In this document: one piece after another, positions 44,741 to 52,428 of the stretch
Layout: every line of letters begins with the position of its first letter
How positions within the stretch are numbered: position 1 is the stretch's first letter
Origin: CBDANW01 sp965197825
GTDB taxonomy: Bacteria > Acidobacteriota > Vicinamibacteria > Marinacidobacterales > DATDRI01
Assembly (NCBI GenBank): GCA_965197825.1
Contig: CBDANW010000003.1
Coordinates: forward strand, 496,001 to 560,000
Length of the DNA stretch: 64,000 bases
Direction of reading: 5' to 3'
Made by a program: the position numbers and the translations under genes
Notes under the pieces: model-generated
Seen by the model: only the letters and a program-made list of their open reading frames with translations
Database searches by the model: none
Told to the model about the DNA's origin: nothing

Positions 44741-45313
44741 ATGGACGACGGCCTGCTTGGATTAACCTTCGCCGGGCTCACCGTGATTTTCACGGCGTGG
44801 ATTCTGCTTCTCACGGTCAAGTATCTCCGCTTTCGCAGCCTGGCGCCGGGCTCTATCCTGTCCTGGGAGTCTCCGCGTCCATGGTTCTTCGGTCTTTGCC
44901 TGTGGATCGGGTTCTTCATGGTCGCGATGACCTTTTTGAGTGGATTCATCCTCGACCGTCCCCCTCTGCACACCGTCGCGCAGGGGCTCATGGCGGTTTT
45001 CTACACGGTGGTCTTTCCATTGAGTTTCCGGATTAGGAAGGGGTTCTACGCCACCGGCATTTTGGCGGAGCGCGGCTTCCTTCCCTACCAGAAGATACGT
45101 TGGCTCGGTTGGAAAAAGGGGCAGGAGATCGTCCTCGCCCTCAGGGGTGAGGACCGGTTCCTGCGCCAAACCGACGACTTTCTACGCGTTCCCGGCAACT
45201 ACTACGGCCAGGCTCGCAGAATCCTGGCCGACCGCATCAAAGATCAATCGTTGGCTCCCGAGACGAGCGTGCTCGGGCTGGAGGGCGACGCCTCTGCTCA
45301 AGAGCGGGTGTGA
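44741..45313 (+). CDS. Small membrane protein (DUF5673-like)
   Basis: 190 residues with helices at GLTFAGLTVIFTAWILLLTV, WFFGLCLWIGFFMVAMTFL and LMAVFYTVVFPLSF. A PH-like segment follows (FYATGILAERGFLPYQKIRW, LGWKKGQEIVLALR), as in DUF5673/YcxB-type proteins that test whether a residue stretch is an electrostatic patch near the membrane. Function unknown. The ATG is preceded by a weak AGAATGAAG site. The family call rests on the GIL-x-G-x-I-x-W pattern only. Confidence 0.6.
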   Translation: MDDGLLGLTFAGLTVIFTAWILLLTVKYLRFRSLAPGSILSWESPRPWFFGLCLWIGFFMVAMTFLSGFILDRPPLHTVAQGLMAVFYTVVFPLSFRIRKGFYATGILAERGFLPYQKIRWLGWKKGQEIVLALRGEDRFLRQTDDFLRVPGNYYGQARRILADRIKDQSLAPETSVLGLEGDASAQERV

Positions 45314-45409
45314 AGGCGAACGGAAGCCCCTTCGCATCGATAACATGAGTGATAGAATGCCCCTCTTTGATCTCGCGCTGATGCGCGCTCTCATCGGCAA
45401 GGAACTTTG

Positions 45410-46372
45410 ATGCCTTGGAAGGTCTTGTTGGGCCTGCCTCTCGGCTGCGTCCTGGTCCTCGCTGCCCAAGAACCGTACCGTTTCGAGTCCCGCGTCTATA
45501 TGGTCTCGGTCCCGGTGGCAGTGACCGATAAGGAAGGCAACTTCGTCAGGGATCTGGAAGCATCGGATTTCGAGCTGTACGAAGACGGCATCGAGCAAGA
45601 GGTCACTCTCTTTGCGAGGGGTCTCGACGAGTCCTGGGTCGGGATGGATCCGGCTCTGAAGGAAGCCGCGTCGGGAAAACAAGTCATGGGATTGATCCTG
45701 GACGCGAGTGGCAGCATGGAAGACCAGATGGGCTTGGTGCATTCGGCGGCGCTAAAGTTTCTGGACAATATTCCGAAAACCGAGCATCTGGTCTTGCTGG
45801 ATTTCGACGAGAACATGCGAATTTCGGAATACTCTTCGGATGACCAGCGGCAGATCGCAGAGAGGATCTATGACGTCGAGGCAGAGGGCTGGACCGCTCT
45901 GTATGACGCGGTGGCTACGGTTCTCGAACGGGTTTATTACGACGACGGGCGTAAGACGCTCGTGGTCTTCAGCGACGGCGTGGATTCGAGAAGCACACTG
46001 AGTATGGGGGAAAGCTTCGACGTCGTGAGAGGCTCCGACGTGACCATCCATTCGATTCAGTTCAGTGGCACGGGCGGCCGGAGTAACCTTCTACGAAACT
46101 TCGAGCAGGGAAGATTCCTTCGTCAGATCTCGAAACTGACCGGCGGCTCGCATGCCGTCGCCTCGTCGCTAGAGGATTTGGACGAGTTCTACGATCGGAT
46201 TCTCGACGAGCTCTTCAATCAGTACACGTTGGGTTACGTCTCCACGAATACCGAAGCGGATGGCAGCTATCGTAAGATCAAGGTCGAAGTGGCCAGGAAA
46301 GACGTCGAGGTTAGGGCGAGGGAAGGGTACACGGGACCCTTCTTGGAAGAAGACACGGAGAGAGGGAGATGA
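45410..46372 (+). CDS. VWFA-related protein (acidobacterial type), exported
   Basis: 320 residues. Signal peptide (MPWKVLLGLPLGCVLVLAAQ). The head FESRVYMVSVPVAVTDKEGN, FVRDLEASDFELYEDGIEQE and the MIDAS motif GLILDASGSM with TDG-like VVFSDGVDSRST identify the acidobacterial VWFA-related family (TIGR03436). The end YVSTNTEADGSYRKIKVEVA with REGYTG is also typical. AAGGAA precedes the ATG by about five bases. The stop overlaps the next ATG (ATGA at 46369-46372). Likely a secreted metal-dependent adhesion or scaffold protein; partner unknown. Confidence 0.92.
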   Translation: MPWKVLLGLPLGCVLVLAAQEPYRFESRVYMVSVPVAVTDKEGNFVRDLEASDFELYEDGIEQEVTLFARGLDESWVGMDPALKEAASGKQVMGLILDASGSMEDQMGLVHSAALKFLDNIPKTEHLVLLDFDENMRISEYSSDDQRQIAERIYDVEAEGWTALYDAVATVLERVYYDDGRKTLVVFSDGVDSRSTLSMGESFDVVRGSDVTIHSIQFSGTGGRSNLLRNFEQGRFLRQISKLTGGSHAVASSLEDLDEFYDRILDELFNQYTLGYVSTNTEADGSYRKIKVEVARKDVEVRAREGYTGPFLEEDTERGR

Positions 46373-46686
46373 AAGCAGACTTTCAGGTGCTCGACAAACA
46401 TTATCAGGCTGAGATTCGCCCAGAGGGAAGTAAGACCGAGGACGAAAAGTTCGAGCTCTACTCGGCAGCCGTCGGCAGCCAGGATGGAGGGGCGATCGAG
46501 GGGACGCTCAAGATAACCCCCCAGGCCATCGAGCTGGCCGGTGAGAGAGCCACCCAAGAAGGTGGTTCAGCGGAGGAGTGGCTAGCACGCGGCTGCGCGC
46601 GATCCTTGGCCGCCGAAGTGCTCATCCGGGACCTGAAGCCCGAGTTCTCCTTTATTGTGGATCACCGGTGGGTCCGAGCGCTCTAA
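46369..46686 (+). CDS. Hypothetical protein (105 aa), coupled to VWFA gene
   Basis: No family recognised. It has beta-rich YQAEIRPEGSKTEDEKFELY, a middle IEGTLKITPQAIELAGERAT, and a helical AEEWLARGCARSLAAEVLI. A single Cys and no signal peptide suggest a cytoplasmic protein. Start and stop overlap with the upstream gene strongly supports it being real. It ends shortly before a dispersed repeat and the converging peroxidase gene. Confidence 0.65.
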   Translation: MKADFQVLDKHYQAEIRPEGSKTEDEKFELYSAAVGSQDGGAIEGTLKITPQAIELAGERATQEGGSAEEWLARGCARSLAAEVLIRDLKPEFSFIVDHRWVRAL

Positions 46687-46707
46687 CGCCGAATCCTAGT
46701 CGCCTGC

Positions 46708-46751
46708 GGCCGCCAAATTACGTGGTTGCTTTGACCGGAGCTAGCCAGGCG
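46708..46751 (+). repeat. 44-nt dispersed repeat, copy 1
   Basis: Matches 55945-55988 at about 37 of 44 positions without gaps; both begin GGCCGCCA, share ACGTGGTTGCTT and end TAGCCAGGCG. This copy overlaps the last codons of the cytochrome c peroxidase gene. Confidence 0.75.
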
Positions 46752-47850
46752 AATCCCCGGGAAGCTCCGGCGCCGTCAAATCGCACGGGCAATCGAGCGC
46801 CTTCAGGAACTCGATCAGATCCGTTCTCTCTTCCGACGTGAGCTCGATCGGCTTCAGATTCTCGGTGTCGAGATACGTGTTCTGAATCCCACCTCCCAGC
46901 ATCAAGTCCACCGCGTCTTCCAACGTTGCCACGCTTCCGTTGTGGAAATACGGGGCGCTCCGACTGACATCGCGAAGGCTCGGAGTTTTAAAAGCGCCGG
47001 TATGGCTCTCCTCTTCGGTCACCGCCGCCCTGCCGCGATCGGGCTCGTCCGCGTCCATTCCGATTCCGACGTTGTGGTACAGCAGATCGGTGAAGAGAAT
47101 GCCGGAGTGGCAGTTTCCGCAGCCTGCCTTGCCCAAGAAGAGCTCGGCGCCGCGTTTGGCGCTATCTCCCACCGCATCTTCGTTGCCGCCGCGCCACTCG
47201 TCGTACGCGGTGTCCCCGCAAAAAAGGCTTGCCCGCTCGAAGGCGGAAATGGCGGCGACCACGTTGTCGGGCGTGGCGGCATCTCCGAACACCTCCTGGA
47301 ACTGAGACGCGTACCCATCGATGCCGTTGAGCATCGCGACGATTTCTTCGGCGTCCGCACCCATGTTGCCTCCCGTCCATGCCGCCTTGGCTTGGGCTTC
47401 CAAGGACGAGCTACGACCGTCCCAATAGAACTCGGTGTGGTAGCCAATGTTCCACAGTGGGGGGCTGCTCCTAGTCAGCTGTCTGCCGAGAGCGCCCTGC
47501 GCCACCGGCAAGCCGTCGGTGAGACCGTGCTCGCAGACATGACAGGAATAACAGGAGCGGGTTCCGTCCGCGGAGAGCCGCGCGTCGAAGAACAGCTGCC
47601 GGCCTAGATTGACCTTCTCTGGCGTCGTGGGATTGTCCGCTGGCGCGGGGACGTCGTCGAAACCTGCCGGCGGAGCGGGCAGTCCAATGGCTTCGTCGCC
47701 TTCGGCCGCGGGCGCGCCCACGGCGGGTTCCGAAGTCGGCTCGGGAGATTGACATGCTATGAATCCGCTGATTATGGAGCTGATAAGGATGAGGTTGGGG
47801 CTGGCCGATCTGAACATTAGGAACCTCCTGGATAGGCTAAGCGTCATCAA
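46741..47850 (-). CDS. Di-haem cytochrome c peroxidase (MauG/CcpA family), lipoprotein
   Basis: Reduces hydrogen peroxide in the periplasm using electrons from small c-type cytochromes. 369 residues. The N terminus SPNLILISSIISGFIACQSP has a lipobox-like Cys. Haem sites are SCYSCHVCEHGL and AGCGNCHSGILFTD (two CxxCH). Family motifs: LGRQLFFDARLSADGTRSCY, SPPLWNIGYHTEFYWDGRSS, GAFKTPSLRDVSRSAPYFHN. The extra Cys after the first CxxCH (VCEHG) is unusual but harmless. AGGAGG lies before the ATG. Complete, and its stop codon lies within repeat copy 1. Confidence 0.93.
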   Translation of the reverse strand: MMTLSLSRRFLMFRSASPNLILISSIISGFIACQSPEPTSEPAVGAPAAEGDEAIGLPAPPAGFDDVPAPADNPTTPEKVNLGRQLFFDARLSADGTRSCYSCHVCEHGLTDGLPVAQGALGRQLTRSSPPLWNIGYHTEFYWDGRSSSLEAQAKAAWTGGNMGADAEEIVAMLNGIDGYASQFQEVFGDAATPDNVVAAISAFERASLFCGDTAYDEWRGGNEDAVGDSAKRGAELFLGKAGCGNCHSGILFTDLLYHNVGIGMDADEPDRGRAAVTEEESHTGAFKTPSLRDVSRSAPYFHNGSVATLEDAVDLMLGGGIQNTYLDTENLKPIELTSEERTDLIEFLKALDCPCDLTAPELPGDSPG

Positions 47851-47961
47851 TGGCAGCCATCATAAGTAAGAATCCGGCCTAGGGCTACCCTCTTTTCCTC
47901 ACCCCGATGAGCAGGATCATTGAATAAGGAGGGCTCTCGAACGGTATACTCAGGAGGGATT

Positions 47962-48069
47962 ATGAAAAACCCGTCGGGTCGGGCTATAATAAAGTCAGTT
48001 AGCCCTGCAATTTGTAGGTCGCTGGGGGCAAACGGCCGCATCGGGCCAGGGCTTTGGTATCTATCTTGA
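47962..48069 (+). CDS. Possible small ORF (35 aa) with strong ribosome-binding site
   Basis: AGGAGGGATT precedes an ATG at the right spacing; the frame reads MKNPSGRAIIKSVSPAICRS and ends in WYLS then TGA. No homologue is recognised. A perfect TATAAT lies inside the frame at 47985, so the ORF and a promoter for the DUF4159 gene may overlap. It could be a leader peptide or chance. Confidence 0.35.
   Translation: MKNPSGRAIIKSVSPAICRSLGANGRIGPGLWYLS
47985..47990 (+). promoter_or_regulatory. TATAAT box in front of the MoxR/DUF4159 operon
   Basis: A perfect -10 hexamer in CGGGCTATAATAAAG. The -35 at 17 bases is poor (ATGAAA). TATACT at 47945-47950 is another -10-like box. Either would start transcription in the 300-base gap before the nine-gene block. 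Confidence 0.4.
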
Positions 48070-48151
48070 GGTCATAGGGGAAAACGGAAGCGTCGACCCG
48101 CGACCTGTCCCGGCGTCGCGACCGCACTATTTTCGACAGGGAGTTTCCTGA

Positions 48152-49054
48152 ATGCGGCTCCGAAAGCTTGCCTCGATCGCGATCGCGATCGTCGGTCTCG
48201 GTTTGATCTCGTGGGCACTGGCCCGCGGTGTTTCGAGCCCGCCCGAGAGCCCAGAGTCATCGCCGATAGAAAGCTCTTTTCTCTCGTCTTTTGCTCTCGG
48301 CACCCCAGGCGAACCAGCGTCTCTACAACAAGCGTTCGCCGCCAGTCCGTCGGCGCGGGGAATGGATGACGAGTTCCAGGTTCCCACGCTCGGTAGGCCG
48401 CGGGAGTTCTATTTCACCAGGATGGTGTATACCGGCTATGGCTTCCGGAACTTCCGTAGCTGGAGCGTCGATTTCCCCAAGGCCGATCGGCAGTTCTTGA
48501 TCGGGCTTCGGCGGCTGACGAACCTCGATGCCTACGAGGCGGAAAACCCTGTCCAACTGACGGATCCCGGCCTGGGGCGCTTCCCGTTCCTTTACGCCGT
48601 CGAGGTGGGGTACATGGCTCTGTCAGAGTCGGAAGTGTTGGGGCTGAGACGGTATCTGCAGGCCGGCGGGTTCTTGGTTATCGACGATTTTTGGGGCAGC
48701 TACGAATGGGAGAACATCGTCATGGAGTTTCGAAGAATTCTCCCTGGTTACGAGATCGTAGATATTCCCCGCGACCATCCGATCTTCACGTCCTTTTACG
48801 ACGTCGAGCAAATCGTTCAAGTGCCCAACGTGGGAAACGGCATTTCCGGTGGGCCTACCTACGAGAAAGATGGATACCACCCGCAACTGAGGGGCATCTT
48901 CGACGAACAGGGCCGTTTGATAGTGGTGATCAACTGGAATACCGACCTAGGCGACGCTTGGGAATGGGCTGAGAATCCCTACTACCCACTCAAGTTCTCG
49001 ACCTACGCATACCAGATGGGTGTGAACTTCATTATTTACGGCATGAGCCACTGA
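48152..49054 (+). CDS. DUF4159 domain protein A, exported
   Basis: 300 residues: an N-terminal signal or anchor (LASIAIAIVGLGLISWALA), a variable linker, then DUF4159 (FYFTRMVYTGYGFRNFRSWS, PFLYAVEVGYMALSESEVLG, LRRYLQAGGFLVIDDFWGSY, IVDIPRDHPIFTSFYDV, GVNFIIYGMSH end). The GGFLVIDDF segment is an amidotransferase-like strand-loop. Function unknown; DUF4159 genes habitually accompany MoxR, DUF58 and BatA genes. First gene of the block, 6 bases before the next start. Paralogue of 55142-55924. Confidence 0.9.
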   Translation: MRLRKLASIAIAIVGLGLISWALARGVSSPPESPESSPIESSFLSSFALGTPGEPASLQQAFAASPSARGMDDEFQVPTLGRPREFYFTRMVYTGYGFRNFRSWSVDFPKADRQFLIGLRRLTNLDAYEAENPVQLTDPGLGRFPFLYAVEVGYMALSESEVLGLRRYLQAGGFLVIDDFWGSYEWENIVMEFRRILPGYEIVDIPRDHPIFTSFYDVEQIVQVPNVGNGISGGPTYEKDGYHPQLRGIFDEQGRLIVVINWNTDLGDAWEWAENPYYPLKFSTYAYQMGVNFIIYGMSH

Positions 49055-49060
49055 GCGCTG

Positions 49061-51361
49061 ATGGCCTCCTTTTTTGAGTCCGTCTTCCAATTTTTGTTCA
49101 AATACCGGCCGGTCGTTTTCGAAAACGGCACCCTGACGCTGGCCGCCTCATGGCCGTCCTACGTCCTGGCACTGCTGGTTGTCGTGGTGGCGGTGCCCAC
49201 CATTCTGAGATACCAAAGCGTCCGCGGCAAGACCGGTCGACGAGATCGCATCGTTCTGACCTCACTACGTATCGCGTTGCTGGCGGTGATCCTGTTTTGC
49301 CTGTGTCAGCCCGCCCTCATTCTCTTTACCGTCGTACCACTCAAGAGCTTCGTCGGGGTTCTGCTCGATGACTCGCTGAGCTTGCAGATTGCGGACCAAG
49401 ACGAAGTGCCTCGCGCCCAGTTCATCAGCGAGACGTTTGGTCCCGAAGGCAGTGCGCTTCTCACCGGTTTGTCGGAGAAGTTCATGGTTCGTTTCTTCGG
49501 ATTCTCGAAGGACGCGTATCGCATCGATGAGGTCTCGGGGCTCGGCTTCAACGGCGTCCAAACCCATCTCGGGAACGCGTTGGAGGGAGCAGCGGATGAG
49601 TTCGCAGCGGTACCGCTGGCGGGATTAGTTCTGGTCACCGATGGTGCCGACAACTCCCACGCGGTGCTCAGCGACACCCTCCTCGCCTTGAAGGCGCGCT
49701 CCGTGCCCGTCTACACAGTCGGGCTGGGCCTCGAGCGCTTTTCCAGGGACATCGAGCTTTCCCGCGTCGACGCTCCGCGGTCCGTGCTGAAGGGCTCGTC
49801 GCTGGTCGTCGACGTTTCCATATCTCAGCGAGGTTTTGCCGGAGAGCGCGTGCGGCTGGACGTCGAGGACTCGGGCCGCATCATCAACTCTCGAGAGGTC
49901 GAGCTGTCATCGGAGGGAGATGTGTCGACAGTGAGAGTCGACTTTACTGCTTCCGACGCCGGCCCCCGACTTTTCCGGTTCCGAGTGGAGCTCCAGTCCG
50001 GGGAGATGGTCGCTCAGAACAACGAGCAGGAAGCCCTCATCATCGTCGAGGACCGATGCGAAAAGATTCTCTACTTCGAGGGCGAACCCCGGTTCGAGTT
50101 GAAATTCATTCGTAGGGGCGTCGCGGAAGACGATAACCTTCGAGTCGTTGTTCTGAACCGAACGGCGGAGAACAAGTTTCTGAGAATCGACGTGAGCGAC
50201 AGTGAGGAGCTGGCCGCCGGCTTTCCCAAAACGCGCGAGGAGCTGTTTCGCTATCAGGGGGTCATTCTGGGCAGTGTCGAGGCGAGTTTTTTCACCTACG
50301 ACCAGCTGCGGATGATCGCGGACTTCGTCAGCCAGCGCGGAGGAGGTTTTCTGATGCTCGGCGGGCGCCGGTCGTTTTCAGCCGGTGGCTATGCGGGAAC
50401 TCCCTTGGCGGAAATCCTTCCCGTCACTCTTAAGGAGATGGATGGAGAAGAGGGGGAGCCGTACTTCGCGGAGATCGACATCGAACCGACCCCGGTGGGC
50501 AAGACCCATCCGGTAACCCAGTTCGCCGGGGGCGTGGAGGAAAGCATCACGCGCTGGGAGCAGTTGCCCCCGTTGACGACGTTCAATCCGATCTACCAGA
50601 CCAAGCCCGGTGCCACCACATTGCTGGTCGGGAGCAGCACGGAAATTTCCGATCCTCAAGTCGTCCTTGCTTTCCAGCGATACGGGCGTGGCAAGACACT
50701 CGCCTTCACGGTCCACGATTCCTGGCAGTGGCAGATGCACGCCGACATGCCTCTCGAAGACATGACCCACGAGACTTTGTGGCGCAAACTTCTGAGGTGG
50801 CTCGTGAGTTACGTCCCCGATCCGGTGGCGGTGACGACCGAGAAAGATCGCTACGCGCCACTCGAGCCGGTAACCGTCACCGCGGACGTCGACGACGACA
50901 CCTTCATTAGAGTCAACAACGCCGAAGTCCTGGCGAACGTCAAGACTCCCTCGGGAGAGATTCTCGAGCTCGGTATGGAATGGACTGTGGACACCGATGG
51001 GCAGTACCGAGCGGGCTTCCTTCCGGAAGAAAAAGGCTTGTACGAGATCCAGGTAGAGGCCCACCGGGCTGGGACATCGCTCGGAGAGGCGTCCTCCTAT
51101 GTGCTGGCTACCGACCTTGCCGACGAGTACTTCGGGGCCGAGATGAATACTTCGCTTCTGCAACGCATCGCCGACGAGACCGGGGGGCGGTTCTACACCG
51201 CGGACAACGTGGCGCAGCTTGCCGAGGACATGAGCTACGTGGAAGGGGGAGCTTCGGTTCGCGAGGTGAGGGACTTATGGGACATGCCCCTGCTGTTCCT
51301 ACTCATGGTGGCGCTCGTGGCGACCGAATGGGGTTACCGAAAAGCGCGAGGGTTGGCTTGA
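49061..51361 (+). CDS. Large membrane protein with VWA-like and glutamine-amidotransferase-like domains
   Basis: 766 residues. Two N-terminal helices (SYVLALLVVVVAVPTILRY and RIALLAVILFCLCQPALIL), then a VWA-like domain (FVGVLLDDSLSLQIAD, LAGLVLVTDGADNSHAVLSD; the MIDAS is altered to DDSLS). Ig-like strands are next, then a class I amidotransferase-like domain (YQGVILGSVEASFFTYDQLR, DFVSQRGGGFLMLGGRRSFS), and a final C-terminal helix (LLFLLMVALVATEWGY). Known in the DUF1355/BatA-like context. No catalytic Cys is seen in the amidotransferase-like part, so it is probably a structural fold. The TGA stop overlaps the TTG start of the next gene (TTGA). Confidence 0.85.
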   Translation: MASFFESVFQFLFKYRPVVFENGTLTLAASWPSYVLALLVVVVAVPTILRYQSVRGKTGRRDRIVLTSLRIALLAVILFCLCQPALILFTVVPLKSFVGVLLDDSLSLQIADQDEVPRAQFISETFGPEGSALLTGLSEKFMVRFFGFSKDAYRIDEVSGLGFNGVQTHLGNALEGAADEFAAVPLAGLVLVTDGADNSHAVLSDTLLALKARSVPVYTVGLGLERFSRDIELSRVDAPRSVLKGSSLVVDVSISQRGFAGERVRLDVEDSGRIINSREVELSSEGDVSTVRVDFTASDAGPRLFRFRVELQSGEMVAQNNEQEALIIVEDRCEKILYFEGEPRFELKFIRRGVAEDDNLRVVVLNRTAENKFLRIDVSDSEELAAGFPKTREELFRYQGVILGSVEASFFTYDQLRMIADFVSQRGGGFLMLGGRRSFSAGGYAGTPLAEILPVTLKEMDGEEGEPYFAEIDIEPTPVGKTHPVTQFAGGVEESITRWEQLPPLTTFNPIYQTKPGATTLLVGSSTEISDPQVVLAFQRYGRGKTLAFTVHDSWQWQMHADMPLEDMTHETLWRKLLRWLVSYVPDPVAVTTEKDRYAPLEPVTVTADVDDDTFIRVNNAEVLANVKTPSGEILELGMEWTVDTDGQYRAGFLPEEKGLYEIQVEAHRAGTSLGEASSYVLATDLADEYFGAEMNTSLLQRIADETGGRFYTADNVAQLAEDMSYVEGGASVREVRDLWDMPLLFLLMVALVATEWGYRKARGLA

Positions 51362-52428
51362 GCCTGCGCCGCGCGCTTCTGGTCGTCGCCCTATGGGGAC
51401 TCGGCCACGGAGCCGCCTCGGCCCATCAGTCGTTGGGCGAAACCTACTTGGTTGTGGTGGCGGGTCTGGGCGGTGAGCCCGTCTACCGAGAGCGCTTCCA
51501 CGAGTGGTCTCTTACTTTGGTGGAAGCGGCAACCAACCGAGGCGGACTGCGGGCAGACAACGTGTGGTATCTGGGAGAGGATCCAGAACAAGACACGGCG
51601 GGCATCCGTGCCAAGTCGACCAGAGAGGAAATAGAAAAGGCCTTCGAAGAAATTGCGCAGCGGGCGGAGCCGGGCGATCGAGTCTTCATCGTTCTCATCG
51701 GGCATGGCAGTTACCGTTCCGGAGAGTCCAGGTTCAACCTCCCTGGCCCGGACGTCACTGCTGATGAGTTCAGCCTCATGTTGGATCGGTTCAACGAACA
51801 ACAGGTTGTTTTCGTGAACACGGCCAGCGCGAGCGGCGGGTTCATCGAGGCGCTCTCCGGCGAGAATCGAATCGTGGTGACCGCTACCAAGTCCGGGACG
51901 CAGAACAACGAGACGCGGTTCGGGAAGTTCTTCATCGACGCTTTCGCCGAGGACGGGGCGGACGTTGATAAAGACAAGCGGATCTCGGTCGTGGAAGCTT
52001 TCGAGTACGCGCGCCTCCAGGTCGCCCACGTGTACGAGGAAGGCAATCAACTGCAAACCGAGCACGCCCTGTTGGACGACAACGGTGACCAGCGCGGAGC
52101 GCAGCGTCCGGGAGAGGCGGGAAAGAACGGTGAAAGCGGTCCAGTGGACGGAGCCGTGGCCAAGTTGGCGTTTCTCGAGGGGTCGGGTAACCGGAGTGGC
52201 TCGGCGCGAGCGGGGGATGATGGCGTCGACGATCCCGTGCTCGTCGCCCTCTACGGGGAAAAGCGAGGAATCGAGGAGCGCATCGAGGCGCTCAAGCAGC
52301 AGAAGGACGGCATGGCGGACGAGCTCTATCTCCAAGAGCTAGAGCGTCTCTTGCTCGAGCTGGCTCGAAAGAGCCGGGAGATCGCTGCCCTGGTAGAAAT
52401 GTCTGGGACGTCGGAGACGGCTCAATGA
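51358..52428 (+). CDS. Caspase/legumain-like protein with catalytic Cys replaced
   Basis: 356 residues from TTG 51358 (signal: LRRALLVVALWGLGHGAASA). The fold is that of C13/C14 peptidases: GETYLVVVAGLGGEP, VFIVLIGHGSYRSGESRFNL with His116 in GHG, then VVFVNTASASGGFIEAL. In legumain-like peptidases the second strand ends in a catalytic Cys two residues before the SG; here that position (157) is Ser. VVTATKSGTQNNET and FGKFFIDAFAEDGADVDKDK are also typical. The C-terminal third is charged and coiled (EERIEALKQQKDGMADELYL). Both overlaps (TTGA before, ATGA after) place it firmly within the operon. A protein-binding scaffold or a Ser-based hydrolase is possible. Confidence 0.78.
   Translation: MSLRRALLVVALWGLGHGAASAHQSLGETYLVVVAGLGGEPVYRERFHEWSLTLVEAATNRGGLRADNVWYLGEDPEQDTAGIRAKSTREEIEKAFEEIAQRAEPGDRVFIVLIGHGSYRSGESRFNLPGPDVTADEFSLMLDRFNEQQVVFVNTASASGGFIEALSGENRIVVTATKSGTQNNETRFGKFFIDAFAEDGADVDKDKRISVVEAFEYARLQVAHVYEEGNQLQTEHALLDDNGDQRGAQRPGEAGKNGESGPVDGAVAKLAFLEGSGNRSGSARAGDDGVDDPVLVALYGEKRGIEERIEALKQQKDGMADELYLQELERLLLELARKSREIAALVEMSGTSETAQ

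Noticed and set aside
50980..51357. Upstream extension of the caspase-like ORF to 50980.
   Set aside because: That stretch is an out-of-frame shadow of the preceding membrane-protein gene; the TTG at 51358 begins a proper signal peptide and overlaps the stop codon.
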